From positions 17,442,001 through 17,506,000 of the forward strand of contig CM076140.1 of NCBI GenBank assembly GCA_038025085.1: 64,000 nucleotides of DNA, written 5' to 3'. The stretch comes from Tetragonia tetragonoides (taxonomy: Eukaryota > Streptophyta > Magnoliopsida > Caryophyllales > Aizoaceae). The position numbers and the translations under genes are program-made. Shown piece by piece: positions 1-11,376 of this stretch (its first letter is position 1; the number at the start of each line of letters is the position of its first letter). The notes beneath the pieces were generated by a model. It searched no databases, had not been told where the DNA came from, and was given only the letters and a program-made list of their open reading frames with translations.

Positions 1-316
1 GTCAGATCCCACAGCATGTACGGATGACTACCTCGCATGGTACTACCTTCACTCCCACCCTCGGCTGATACCTGACGCTGCAGCACCTGTGATTCCTCCA
101 CGATCCAACAGCGATTATGTAAGTGATTAACTAAAATATATATATTTTTACGTATTACATATCTCTGAACTCACACTCATTGTTACTTTTTTGCAGTGGG
201 TGAATCATCTAGCCGTCTTATATGAGAAGGCCATTACTTTGATTCCTCCGGAGCAAGCGGAAGATTCTCGATCCCAAATGGACGAGTATATGAGAGATTG
301 GCGGGCTGCCAAATGA
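1..316 (+). CDS. Plant mobile domain (MAIN-like) protein, 3' end, two exons
   Basis: This is the C-terminal end of a gene that starts before the window. The first exon runs to 118 and reads, from base 2, a segment with the motif DDYLAWYYLHSHPRLI. A 78-bp intron (119-196, GTAAGT...TTTTGCAG) follows in phase 0. The second exon, 197-316, begins WVNHLAVLYEKA and ends RDWRAAK before TGA at 314-316. An aromatic W-Y-x-x-H-S-H-P segment near the C-terminus is what I associate with plant mobile domain proteins, often labelled phosphatase 7 long-form or MAIN-like, many of which are carried by Mutator-like transposons. The convergent transposase 230 bp away supports a transposon origin. The family call is from memory; the coding frame and intron are clear. 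Confidence 0.6.
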
Positions 317-544
317 TGTATTGACCCTAGATGAATTTGTTATTTAGTTATATAAGAGTTTCATTGTTATTGTTATTTATTTGTGTTATTGTAATTTGTT
401 GTTTGTTATTTACATTTTTTGTTTTATTGTAATTTGTTGTTTTATTTACCTCCAATAATCACGACCACTCTCCACATGCAAAATATAACAATCACACAAA
501 AATGTGACAATGATATAAGTATAACAATCACGCAAAACATTCAA

Positions 545-3236
545 TTACGTCGACCTCGCTAAACGATCCCAATGTGCTCTTCGCCTAACATACATTTGCT
601 CCCAACCAGCGACACTATCAGAACGGTGGGTAAACCATGCTTCGCATATCGGAGGAACAGGGAAATCTGAGGCTAAATCCAGACGGATATAATGCTCGTA
701 CGAATGACCTAAATGACACATGACAATTTCCCTACTTGGACGTGTAGCAGTCGAAGGTGCTTGCAACGGTAGCACTGTGTAACAAGAATATAACCCCCTT
801 CCGCTGCCGTATCCGAATAACATAATCGCTGCATTGAAGAGGTTGGCAATCGGGAACAAATCCTCAATTACTATCATCCAGTGATCATAGTTACACGCAC
901 CTCCGTCCCACATAATACGGTGGTAACCAGCGTCGACCCCTTCAATGTATAGGGTTTCGTACAATGCTCGGTTAGCTAAGAGTTCGTGTGCAATGCAAAC
1001 TCTCGTCAATCGCCATTGCTCTTGGTCTCCGAAAACGTAGTCCGCAATGACACGAAAACCGCAATTACCATCCCCAGGCACATCGAGATATCCTTCAATG
1101 AAAGGTATGATGATTCCCGGAATTTTGTTAACATGATAGAATTCAGTGATATCTATTCCGTGTCCAGCTGCAAGACAATATAATAGAAAGTCATTAATAG
1201 TACTTATCAAAAAGTAATTAACAACATTATGTACATGTTAATAAATTATGGGTTTTCATACCAGTACTCCGCACGACGTTACTCGATGAGGATGAGCTAC
1301 GACCACGCCCGCGGCTCGAACTGGATGACCTAGGGCGACCACGACCCCTCTGGGAGTACTCCCATGAACTAGGATCACGTCTGGTAGAGGAACTCCCTCT
1401 CGGTCGACCTCTGACTGTCGTGTTCGCTTCCGGCTCGACGTAACTCGCTTCCTCAGGATGAAGCTGCTCATTCATAAGGACAGATATGTTGCGCACAACT
1501 GCCCGGTCGCTTGAGTTAACCTCGTCGACCAGAGACTGAAAGTATCGATGGTCCTCAGATGGATGCTCAGTCATGTCAAGCGTAGCTATCTCCACTGCAT
1601 CACTAATAACGAGTGTTCGCCAAAATTTGTGGACACTATTTAAGCTAATTGGCGTGCCCGTATCCGTGGCCGTTTTCAACTCACACGCACACGGGATCTG
1701 ATGAGTGGATCTCAATACACAACCGCAACGATCAAATACTTGGTGACTCAATTCTCTCATCCTGTTCAGCTCAGCCCATAATATTTGTAAGCAGTAATGG
1801 GAAACATACCCGGTCAGATAGTTGAATGGGAAACCCGAGTACATCACACTTCTTCGTCTTCTGCCCTCTTCAAGTGTGTACTTGATCTCAGTTATTTGTG
1901 ACTCGATTGACTTGTTGACCTTGTTCCAAACATTATCCAAAGCTCCAGTTGAGGAGTTCAACCACTGTTTTAGCGCGGCATGTGCACTCTCCACCCTGCA
2001 AGTCGTAGTGTTGCCAAGGTGTAGCACCTTATTCGTCCACGCAGCCACAAACATCTCTTTGTATCTCAGCCAGGTCTCCTCTACATAGGATATCACGTGA
2101 GGGTAACTCCTCCAACTATCCTTCATCATACGCACTGCTCTATCGTAGGCAGCTTCTGTGGAAGCTTCCATGATAATTTTCCACCTCCCGTTCTTGAACC
2201 TCTGCGCGACAAGCTTATCTTTTCCACAAAGTCTGTACACTTTGTCTTCAACGACTTTGTTAATGTGCCATGTACAGAGCAAATGGGCACTCTCGGGAAA
2301 TATCTCTCTAATAGGTGTCATCAACCCTAGCTCACGATCGGTCACAATTGCTGTTGGGTGTACATCATTTCCAATAAGCATCCTCAACTTATCTAAGACC
2401 CACGCATAGCTTGCCTGAGTCTCATCCTTCATAATGGCATAAGCTATGAGGAAGTTCTTATTGCTTGGAGTCATCCCCACTATCTCAAGAAACGGCATCT
2501 TATACTTGTTTGTTTTGTACATGGAATCTAAGCCAATCAACCAAGGAAAAGTCCGAAGTAACTGAATTGATGTAGGGTGTGCCATGAACACGTGAGTTAC
2601 CTCATTAGTAGCTGGGTCGGCTCTTGTCCAATGTACGTACTTATTCTCCACAGCTAAATGATGAAACTGACCAATGACATCTCTCTCTTCAAAATCAAGT
2701 TTCCTTATACGATCTCTGTGGTTGTACACATGCCGTCTAGTTGCATTGTCCTCGGGAAATTTTTCCTGAATAGCGGCCAAGATAGCACATGGCTTTGTTT
2801 GTGCCGAAGTCATGTCATGTACGAGTTTCTTTGACCCAGGACTAAGACCACTCATCTGACGATATCCCTCAGGATACACAGCAAAGTCATGGTTGTGCGT
2901 ACCCCTAGTCCCAGGCAATGTGACAATCATCCAACTACTGGACCCATACACTTGCCGAGCTCTTAACTGGAACGTACATTTACAAGCCTTTGTTTTCGAT
3001 TTCTTCCGAGCAGCAGTATCTAAGTCTCTTAATTCCCCTCTGTAGCGTTCACCTCGATTGCATTTTAACAATTTTACGCTTCCACTCTTCTTGTACGAAA
3101 TTATCAACTCAAACCCGATAGTAAGGGCAATTTGTTTTGCCTAATTAATTGCATCTGTATCACTATCAAATAACTCTTCAGTGACGAAATGCGTACTGTA
3201 ATCAACACCATCACCACCGAACCGCTCCAAAGGAAC
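545..3236 (-). pseudogene. Mutator-like (MULE) transposase fused to an OTU cysteine-protease domain, with a nonsense codon
   Basis: The first visible exon runs from 3236 down to 1262 and the second from 1167 to 545. The 94-bp intron between them (1261-1168) has GT/AG ends and keeps phase 1, so the OTU domain joins the transposase in frame. Numbering from 3107, the transposase has a FAR1-like C-x-C...HNH region (about 43-73), the catalytic triad D194 (GLDSMYK), D257 (VTDRELG) and E373 (RVESAH), a SWIM-type CGC...PCAC finger, and an arginine/serine-rich tail. The OTU domain shows GDGNCGFR with its catalytic cysteine and HYIRL with the probable histidine. Conserved sequence continues upstream of 3107 (AKQIALTIGFEL), but an in-frame TAG at 3143-3141 interrupts it, where relatives would probably have Trp. 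The exon's 5' border at 3237 is a plausible acceptor. Any earlier exon would lie across the TAA repeat. Function: MULE mobilisation, probably no longer active. Confidence 0.82.
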
Positions 3237-3284
3237 CTAACGAAAACAACGAAAACAATGTTAGCTTAATCTTAAATTCAAACA

Positions 3285-3315
3285 ATAAATAATAATAATA
3301 ATAATAACAATTGTT

Positions 3316-3402
<87 letters not shown>

Positions 3403-3414
3403 TAATAATAATAA
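3285..3414. repeat. TAA trinucleotide microsatellite
   Basis: About 130 bp of almost pure TAA with one interruption near 3306-3318. It lies upstream of the visible MULE exon, in a probable intron or 5' region of the element. Reading frames through it give only Ile/Asn/Leu homopolymers and are not genes. Confidence 0.97.
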
Positions 3415-3426
3415 TTTTTTTTTTTG

Positions 3427-3640
3427 TGTCTGTCGGTCGTCGATCTCGACTTACCCAAGGGGGAGTCGTGTGCTACAGGCGACTACACCAAGGGTGAGTC
3501 GTCTGCTACAGGCGACAACACCAAGGGTGAGTCGCCTGTAGCAGACGACTCACCCTTGGAGAGTCGAGATCGACAGACGACTCCCCTTGGATGGGTCGCC
3601 TGTAGCAGACGACTCACCCAAGGGTGAGTCGTAAATCTCA
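3427..3640. repeat. Palindromic cluster of GTCGTCTGCTACAGGCGAC-type units
   Basis: A 29-bp arm at 3488-3516 is repeated as its perfect reverse complement at 3531-3559 with a 14-nt loop, enough for a strong hairpin. Related units occur in direct orientation at about 3457-3483 and inverted at about 3595-3619, all beside AAGGGTGAGTCG. The block is GC-rich between an AT-rich microsatellite and an A-rich tract. It sits at the edge of the MULE and may be a subterminal repeat; that role is inference. Confidence 0.9.
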
Positions 3641-3937
3641 GACGACTGTGCAAAAAAAATGCGCAAAAAAAAATAATTTTACCTCCGCCACCGTCGACGG
3701 CACTTCCTGGTCGCCGACAGACATCCGCGGGTTGCTTGAGTGAATGTTGATGAAGGTTGGGTATGAGAGTGGGTGGTAAAGTGGGAGAGAAGTGGTGTGA
3801 GAGTTAGAGAGGGAGAGAGGGAGAGGATTAGTGAAAAATTAAAAAAGGACAAAATTGAAATTTTGGGGGACGATACCTAGTAATTTAGGGGCGGCATTTA
3901 GTAACACCCCAAAAAAAATCGTCAATTTGACCAAAAC
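3641..3937. other. Transposon-edge sequence abutting the next gene's start codon
   Basis: About 300 bp without a gene: a short GC-rich piece, a GAGA-rich stretch (about 3780-3830), then A/T-rich sequence with the MULE-like phrase TTTAGTAACACCCC (about 3897-3910). Only about 30 bp separate this from the ATG at 3938. No TATA box was recognised. If the phrase marks the element's terminus, the neighbouring gene's promoter lies inside or has been displaced by the transposon. Confidence 0.45.
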
Positions 3938-6900
3938 ATGCAAACACTAGGCTGTTCTTCCTCATACACCTTCTCCCCACTTCAATCCCCCTTACCAAAT
4001 CCCAAACCAACAATCCCTAATTTTCCCACCAATTATCATCACTCCATCTCTTCCTCTTTTACCAATCTCCCCTTCAAAAATCCCTCCAATTACTACTCCC
4101 ATTCGACCGCCATTAAAGCTTCAACTCCCTCAATTTCCAGCCAAGAAGAAGAAGATAGAAAAAATGGAGAGAGAGAAAAAGGGGTTGCTAAAGGGTCAGG
4201 GACAACTGCTAGAGGGAGAAGATTACTCAAATTGAGGGAAGAGAAACATAGACGTGAACATGAACGCCTTCATAATTATCCTGCTTGGGCCAAGTAATAT
4301 TCTAACAAATTTACCTTTTTTATTTATCAATTCATATGGGTTTGTTTCATTTTCTAGTTTTGGTGGTAAAGATTAATTCTTTTTTGTTTATGGTAAACAG
4401 GGTGTTAGAAGATGCTTGTAGGAATGATTCAGAGTTGAGAGCAGTGCTTGGTGATAGTATTGGTAATCCTGAACTTATGCGCAAAAAGGTATATTTATTT
4501 CTGTAGTTTTTTTTTTTTTCTTTTTGGGAAATTGCAATATTTGAGTGATGTTGTATAGCTAATTGTAGTGTTTAAACACTAGACAGTTTCTGAACTTAGG
4601 TTTTGGGATGACATATTCAATTGTAAAATGAGTCATGGTCAGTTTAGAATTACATTTTACAATTGGATTTGGCATATTCAATTGCGAAAGACTGAAATGG
4701 CTAAAATGAATGAGATGATTAGGCATATTTATGGGTATCTACAATGGCTCTTGCTCAGGAATGCATGTACAAAGTCTACAAACAAACACAGTCAGTTGCT
4801 TTTGTTTCCTGTATCAGGAAATTACTCTAGCAGTTTTGCTAGCACTGAAAGATCACCAAATGATATCGTGATTGTGAATTTATTAAGCCTGATTGCTTCT
4901 ATGTGAGACTGCTTATTTCATCTTCTTCCATGTCCTTCAAGCTCTAACCTGATTCAAACAATAAGGTAAATAAGTTTGGTGTATGCTGGTTGTGCCTTTT
5001 TGGCAATCTCTTTCAAGCTAGCAATGTTTAGCCTACCCCTCGATAGATAATACCATTATGTTCCTCAAAATAATGTGGTGAACCTACTCAAATGATGGAA
5101 GAAGGTTGCAATCTCTCAAGTTTTCAACTGCAAAGATAGGTAGATAAGTCCACTTGGTAGTTGGTAGATAGCTAAAAGGCCAAAATTGTGGTGCTTTTGG
5201 TACAAAATCTGTGCTATGAAGATGTGTACTTCAATCTATATTTGGCTCAGTTGTTAGTATTTGTGTAGCAAGTAGCTAACGGAAGCATATCAAAGAAAGG
5301 TAAACCATTTTGAAAGTTCTTAGTTGCTTTGCAACTCTTAAAGGAAAACCTAGAAACAAATGTTTTCTTTGACAGATTCTAGTTTTTTACTTGCTTTCCT
5401 GGGTGTTTCTTGATCTTTGTCTGAAGTATTATCTTCTTATATCTTGGTTTTAGCAAGGAGGTTTCTAATGCAATTTGTATGTTGATTAGGTTGAGGAAAG
5501 GGTCAGAAAGAAGGGGTGAGGCTTCCAAAAATCTAAAACGGGTTCTGTCCTTGCCTTCAAAGTCAGCTTCAGAGAGTAAGACGAAACCTGTTCCAATATG
5601 ATCTCCTCATTTATGTATTACTTTTATATTTGATCTAGAAGATGAACAGTTATGTGAGTGAAAAGGGGGTTTTGTGATCAATAAAAAAAGGAAGAGCTTT
5701 GAAGATAACTTCGTCCAGGAAATTTATGTATAGTTAAATAATAATATATAAACAAGGTAAGCAGAAAGTATTAACGATCTAAGCACTATCTGGGAGATGT
5801 TCATAGTGAGATTTCTCCAATAATGCTCCTTTGCAACATTATGAAGTCGACAATTTTATCTCCTAGCAAGTAATCGAGAGTATATTTCCTCATTTTGTGA
5901 AAAAATACAAGGAAACTGCTGCACCACACATGCATCAGTCTAGCTGAAATATAAAGACCTTAGAAGAATCAACTTCACAACTTGTATCCTGAACTTGTTT
6001 AGATATTTGCTGAAGGATGTAGCTGTTGTGATAGGGTTTTGTTGGTCCTCTTCTGTAGTCCAGAATGGCACCAAGCTTGTTCTTGTTATAAAATCATGTC
6101 AATTGGGTTGTTTGTCTTATTGTATATATATCATTCTAAGGGAACGTTAATAAAGTAGTATTTAGTTATCGTTTATTACTCAATCTATCAATATCATGGT
6201 TAACCAAGTAAAACAGGAAATTGTATTCTCAAGATGCATATGGACCAAATTAGAAGCTGGAGTATTTCAATCATGGATCTCCTGAAAGAGAAACCAGAAA
6301 AGTCATTGACTAAATCAAATATGTGTATATTGAGCCAACATGTTTGATTGTAGTATTGGACTTATATGCAGCCGTGCAGCAGCAATTGTGAAAGTCGCCA
6401 GGGGTGGATCATGAATATGGGCCTATATGGCTGCCAAACTTTCTATGCTTATCACTTTTTGGAAGGAACATTTGTGGTTAAGAGCAATTATCAAGGTTTG
6501 ATGGGTTATTACTATTGAGATAGTAATGTACTTGTTGCATCTGAACTTCTGAACGGTGTAGTTCGAAAAAATGAAAGCATGCAAACTGCAGATGGTTCTA
6601 TGATGAAGGAATGGCTTCAAATTTTTGTAAACGGTTTTGGAGATTGTATATGAGGCCAATGCTAGGTGCATCATTACAGCTGCATTCAGGAGAGTAAAGC
6701 GGGATTGCCCAAATCAATCAAAGTTGATGATTTGGAGTTTGAAACTATTGTTAGTTGAACAATGTCTTGCATGTACAGTATAATTATGTACATGTATATG
6801 TGTGTAACTGGAAGCTCGTCTATCTAAAATATGTAACGTGTAATCCATTGTATCTAATTCCTCTAAGGAGTTAGATCGTTTAGTTACGAAGTCGACTGTA

Positions 6901-8807
6901 GATCAATTCCATTTTTAATTTGGGACTATTTGTTAGATGCTAATACTTCAATACTAGTGTTACCTACTCTAGACTCATACTTCAACAAGTCTATGCAAGG
7001 ATTAGCTGAGGAAGTTTTGTTTACATCTGTTTGCCCTTACCTCTTCTTTTGTTGCATTTTTTTCCTGCAGCTTCAATCCTCTAGACTCATACATCTGGTT
7101 TGAACTGCTCGGGGCACCATCTGATAGGGACGTTGCTCTTTTTGGAAGTGTAAGTGAATGAATTTGTCTTATTCTTTTTCACTAGAGATCAATATTAGTT
7201 TGTGTATTTCCATGTAATATTAGATGCTTCTCTCATGCGGATGTGGTACATATTCTTATGTTTTACAATGGCAACTCACTATTGAGATTGTTTCAGGTTG
7301 TTCAAGCTTGGTATGTGATGGGGCGTTTAGGGGCCTTTATCACTTCTAATTTACAGGTACTTATCTTTGTATTCGTTTATTTGCAAGTGGTTGCATCTTT
7401 GACAGTTTCTCTCTTCTTTGAATGTTGTAACTTTTTGCGACCTTAGTTTTATCTGTTTTTCCATTTCTCTTTCCTGTTACCTTTCACGTTCAGTCTCTCT
7501 CACAAAATGATTTTTTTTTATTTTTTTTTATTTTTTATTTTTTTTTTAATAAGAGTCACAAAAATGAAGTTGGATATACTGAACATGAGGAACTTCTTGA
7601 GTCTTGGCAATCAAAGCAATGAACACAATCAAACAAAATATATGGACATATCGAATTTATGCACTGACTGGTGTTAGAAACCGTAGTCTTCCTCCCTTTT
7701 CTGTTCATTTGGGTTTGCTGTTGTGACTTTGTCCTAACTCCTAGTGAAAGAAGGACCTTGCTCAGCCATCAATCTACCCATATGCTTGGCTTCTTGGTCA
7801 AGCTTTAGACATACTCACACCTTACCTGGCATCTCATTGCTCATGGTCATGTCCTTCCAACAAGCCATACCAATCGGGTTGCCATTATCTTACATTCTTA
7901 AGGCTTGTGAATATTACAAGTTACAACCTCTTTTTTTTCCCTTCTTTTTTTTTGAAATTGTGAAGACTAATGCAGGAACACTTAGTTTCATAGCCCATTT
8001 GTGCTCCACCACTATGTTCTTTCCGCTATATAATATATAGCCTCCATCAGTACCATCCTCAGTTATTGACCACTTTTTTGCTCCAGTTGTCATGCTGCTA
8101 AGATCCTAAATGGAATTGCTGTCTTTTACATTGATTGTGCAGTTCATCTTTTCTTTTCTTTTTTTTTTTTTCTTTTTCCTTTTTTATGGTGATTATTGGT
8201 TGGACTTATTGCTGTATAATATAAAAGGAGTTTAAGTACCAGTTACAGATCTATCTTGTGCTGGCTAGTTGACAAATTCCTCAATGGAGCACAATCCCCT
8301 CTATGATGCAGAGAAAGGTTTGAATGTGATGCCTTCATCAATTCACGATATTGGTGATGTTGAATTTCAAGATAACTGGGGCCGATTTTGGTATGATTTA
8401 CAAAATTTCATGTGTACTTTTGGCAGTGAAATTTAAATTTATGACATGAGTTATGATGTTTAAACCAGCTTTATCATGTTGCTATTACAACAGGGTAGAC
8501 CTTGGTACATCTGATGTTTTTGCGATCGATGTTCTCCTGAATTGCTTGACTGTGCTGAGCTCAGAGTAAGCATTTCACCCTAGTGTTGATCCAACTTAGT
8601 GGCATGATTTTTTATTTTATTTTTATCCTCTTAGGTTTCTTGAGCTTTACTTTCTTGATGTTGGAGATTAAAGCTTGAGTTAGTCGTGTTCCATCTAACT
8701 GCAGGTATCTGGGTATCAAACAAGTAGTTTTTGGTGGCCGCAAACTTGGTGACTGGGAGGAGGGGATGATTAGTCCTGAGTACGGATACAAGTCCTTTAA
8801 TATATGA
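3938..8807 (+). CDS. Probable plastid DUF3531-family protein, eight exons, one in-frame stop
   Basis: Exons: 3938-4293, 4401-4488, 5490-5575, 7071-7149, 7297-7356, 8269-8390, 8494-8565 and 8705-8807. All junctions are GT/AG and all phases agree, giving 321 codons. The first ~75 residues are rich in Ser/Pro/Asn with few acidic residues, like a chloroplast transit peptide. A charged linker follows (KLREEKHRREHERLHNYPAW), then a conserved core with FNPLDSYIWFELLGAPSDRD, QAWYVMGRLGAF, DNWGRFWVDLGTSD and VFGGRKLGDWEEGM, ending GYKSFNI. From memory this core matches plant and cyanobacterial DUF3531 proteins of unknown function. Exon 3 carries TGA at 5517-5519 (after VRKKG) with homologous-looking sequence on both sides, so it is a nonsense mutation, perhaps CGA to TGA, or a base error. 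No alternative acceptor rescues the frame. Transposon sequence abuts the ATG. Introns 3 and 5 exceed 900 bp and show no genes. Confidence 0.68.
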
Positions 8808-9888
8808 AGTGTAGTCAGTTATGATGGTTCGACACTAATGAGGCCTCACCCCATTCATCTTGGTAATGCTCTTCTCTTTATCTGAGAATAGTACCTTGAA
8901 ATGATGAGTTTTGATAAACAATCCATTGTTTATCTCTGTGTTTAATGTGAGCCAAACTTCTTATGCGTTTTGTATAACACAAATGTAGTGCTTGATGACA
9001 TTGTGCTTGATGACATTGATATATTCTTAGCTGCTTATTCGCATACCTGTTTTGCTGTAGGGTCTTCAAAACTCAAATAACTCTTATCTATTGTGGTATT
9101 TCATTGCATAGATTTCAAGATTCACATCCTTTGCATATCTTCTCTATAACACTTGAGAACTTACATATGAATGAACACATTCTGGAGGTGTTCAGAGATA
9201 AAGAATATGTTTGACACTAAATTCTTTTCCTGTTGCACAAATATCATAAAATTTCTTATATTCTTATTTATACTACTGTCTGGAACATCAGACAGGATGA
9301 AGCTGATAGATGCATGTCGGTGCAGAATATCAAGCTGGGACAGCTACTGGTCGGCCTTTTCTTTAACCTGCACCTTGAGGATCAACATTTCACAGGGAAA
9401 GGCGTCGAGCTATTAACGGAGAGATCTGAATTCGAAACGAAGGAAGCATGCATGACAAATCTTTCCTTTTCTATACAAGGGTGTATAGGAGAAAAAAAAG
9501 ATGTGCTTAATTTCAAGCATTTAAGGGTTGTAATGGATCATTGTAAAACTGTTCAATAGGAGTAACATCATATGCTTCAACAATCAATGACTCAATGAAC
9601 CATTATATTATCAAGCTTCAATTCAAGATCAATAATCTTATAAATCATGCCATTATTAGCAAGCTAAAGTACATGGCTAGGAAAGTAAATTGCATGAACT
9701 AAGAATAATGCAAGCTAAGGTAAACAAAATTGGCATTGATATTATTCTGTGAAAAAGTGTCATAATATTGTGTTTCATGACAGTTATAATGATTTAGTGG
9801 CTGGACCTTCGACTATATATATGTTAGGATGAACACAAGTCTGGTATGTTAATCAGTTTTAATATATGACTGTGTTGAGCTCAGAGTA
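8808..9888 (+). other. 3' flank of the DUF3531-like gene, first copy of a segmental duplication
   Basis: No gene was recognised. The segment to about 9450 is matched by diverged sequence at 15507-16090: the phrases ACCTGTTTTGC (about 9045) and ACTACTGTCTGGAA (about 9272) recur in order near 15785 and 15961. At 9870-9888 the sequence again resembles the end of exon 7 (GAGCTCAGAGTA), marking the start of the second copy just before the copia element. Confidence 0.7.
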
Positions 9889-10165
9889 TGTTGATGTTGA
9901 TCAACTAAGCTCAAGAACAATCAGAAATGTGTTTAGAGAGAGAAGAAGATTGAGAGAATCTGAGATAAATTCTCAGTGAATTGATTTCATTGATTGTAGA
10001 AAATGAATAGCAAAGAAGTTTATATACAGCAACTAGCAACTAAACTAAGCTAAGCAGAAATAGAGCCAAGCAACAAACTCTAACAGAATTTTCTAACAAA
10101 CTTCTACTGTACTCTAACAAACTGAAAATGAATTATAAATAAAGAAAAACTAATTATGTCTAACA
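9889..10165 (-). repeat. 3' LTR of the copia element
   Basis: 277 bp, read on the minus strand from TGTTAGAC to ATCAACA. It lacks 14 bp present in the other LTR, at a place where CTAACAAA is directly repeated, so slippage or repeat-mediated deletion is likely. Confidence 0.95.
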
Positions 10166-11376
10166 CCCCCCCGCAAGTTGGAGGGTGATAACATCCCCAA
10201 CTTGGAGAGGAGATTGTGATGAAGAGGCCCTGAGAGGCTCTTGGTGAAAATATCAGCCAATTGGTGTTGTGTAGGCACATAAGATAAACTGATCAGACCA
10301 TCTTGGAACTTTTCTCTCACAAAATGACAATTAAGATCAATGTGTTTAGTGCGCTCATGATAGACTGGGTTCCTGGCAATGTAAATAGCAGCCTGGCTAT
10401 CACACTTCAGGGGCACAGGAACAATAGCAGGCACTGTAAACTCATGTAACAATCTGGTAAGCCATGCAAGTTCTGCTGTAACCCTGCGCATGGACCTGTA
10501 TTCAGCTTCTGTTGAGCTCAAAGAGACAGTTTCTTGTTTCTTGCTCTTCCATGAAATTGGACTACCACCTAAAAGAATAAAATAGCCACTTACAGACCTC
10601 CTTGTGTTGGGACAGGAAGCCCAATCTGAGTCACAATAAGCTTCAAGGGTCAAATTAGTAGATGCATTGAGATAAATGCCCTTAGTATAATCCTTTCTCA
10701 AATATCTGAGAGTATGCAGGGCTGCTTGCCAGTGAGGTTCTCTTGGATCTTGCATGAACTGGCTTAAGAACTGAACTGCATAAGCAAGATCAGGTCTTGT
10801 ATTTGTCAAGTAATTCAACTTTCCAACCAGCTTTCTGTATAAAGTAGGATCTGTAATAGGCTTGCCAAAATCAGGTCTCAATTTCAAGTTTGTTTCCAAA
10901 GGACAATGTGCAGGAGCAGCATTTAGGTGATCAAATTCCCTTAATAATTCAACTGCAAATTTTCTCTGGGTCATGATCACACCATGGGCTTCCTGTATGA
11001 TTTCTATTCCAAGAAAATAATTTAAAGATCCCAAGTCCTTGATCTTGAATGTAGAATGCAGGAAAGCTTTCAAATCATTCATTTCCTCCAAATGATTTTC
11101 AGTGAGCAAAATATCATCCACATAAACTGCTACAAAAATAATACTCTTGCCCATAGCCTTGTAGAAAAGAGAATAATCATTCTTGGACTGAATATAAGCC
11201 CTTGATCTCAATGCTGTAGAAAGTTTAGCATGCCACTGTCTAGAAGCTTGCTTAAGGCCATACAAGGATTTCTTCAAATTCAGAACTTTGGTGGGATCAG
11301 ATAAAACCAAGCCAGGAGGAGGTTTCATGTAAATATCTTCATCCAAATCCCCATGCAAAAAATGCATTATTGACAT
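10150..11376 (-). CDS. Copia pol: reverse transcriptase (C-terminal part) and RNase H
   Basis: The ORF carries the second half of the copia reverse transcriptase and RNase H. Real homology begins near [16 protein letters not shown]. The catalytic YVDD box is visible in [11 protein letters not shown], and RNase H motifs in [17 protein letters not shown] and [13 protein letters not shown]. The ORF ends [16 protein letters not shown], with its stop inside the first bases of the 3' LTR, as is common in plant copia elements. It is out of frame with the upstream ORF because the run near 11356-11361 has six T on the coding strand where five would keep the frame (...NNAF then LHGDLD). The protein would copy element RNA in the virus-like particle if the frame were intact. 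Confidence 0.93.
   Translation of the reverse strand: MSIMHFLHGDLDEDIYMKPPPGLVLSDPTKVLNLKKSLYGLKQASRQWHAKLSTALRSRAYIQSKNDYSLFYKAMGKSIIFVAVYVDDILLTENHLEEMNDLKAFLHSTFKIKDLGSLNYFLGIEIIQEAHGVIMTQRKFAVELLREFDHLNAAPAHCPLETNLKLRPDFGKPITDPTLYRKLVGKLNYLTNTRPDLAYAVQFLSQFMQDPREPHWQAALHTLRYLRKDYTKGIYLNASTNLTLEAYCDSDWASCPNTRRSVSGYFILLGGSPISWKSKKQETVSLSSTEAEYRSMRRVTAELAWLTRLLHEFTVPAIVPVPLKCDSQAAIYIARNPVYHERTKHIDLNCHFVREKFQDGLISLSYVPTQHQLADIFTKSLSGPLHHNLLSKLGMLSPSNLRGGVRHN
10166..10175 (-). other. Polypurine tract of the copia element
   Basis: On the minus strand a run of seven G (GCGGGGGGG) lies directly before the 3' LTR, the usual position for priming of plus-strand DNA synthesis. Confidence 0.8.

Noticed and set aside
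986..2409. Plus-strand ORFs and a second minus-strand ORF over the MULE gene
   Set aside because: Shadows of the transposase-OTU frame.
3261..3541. ORFs of poly-Leu, poly-Ile and poly-Asn
   Set aside because: They are translations of the TAA microsatellite.
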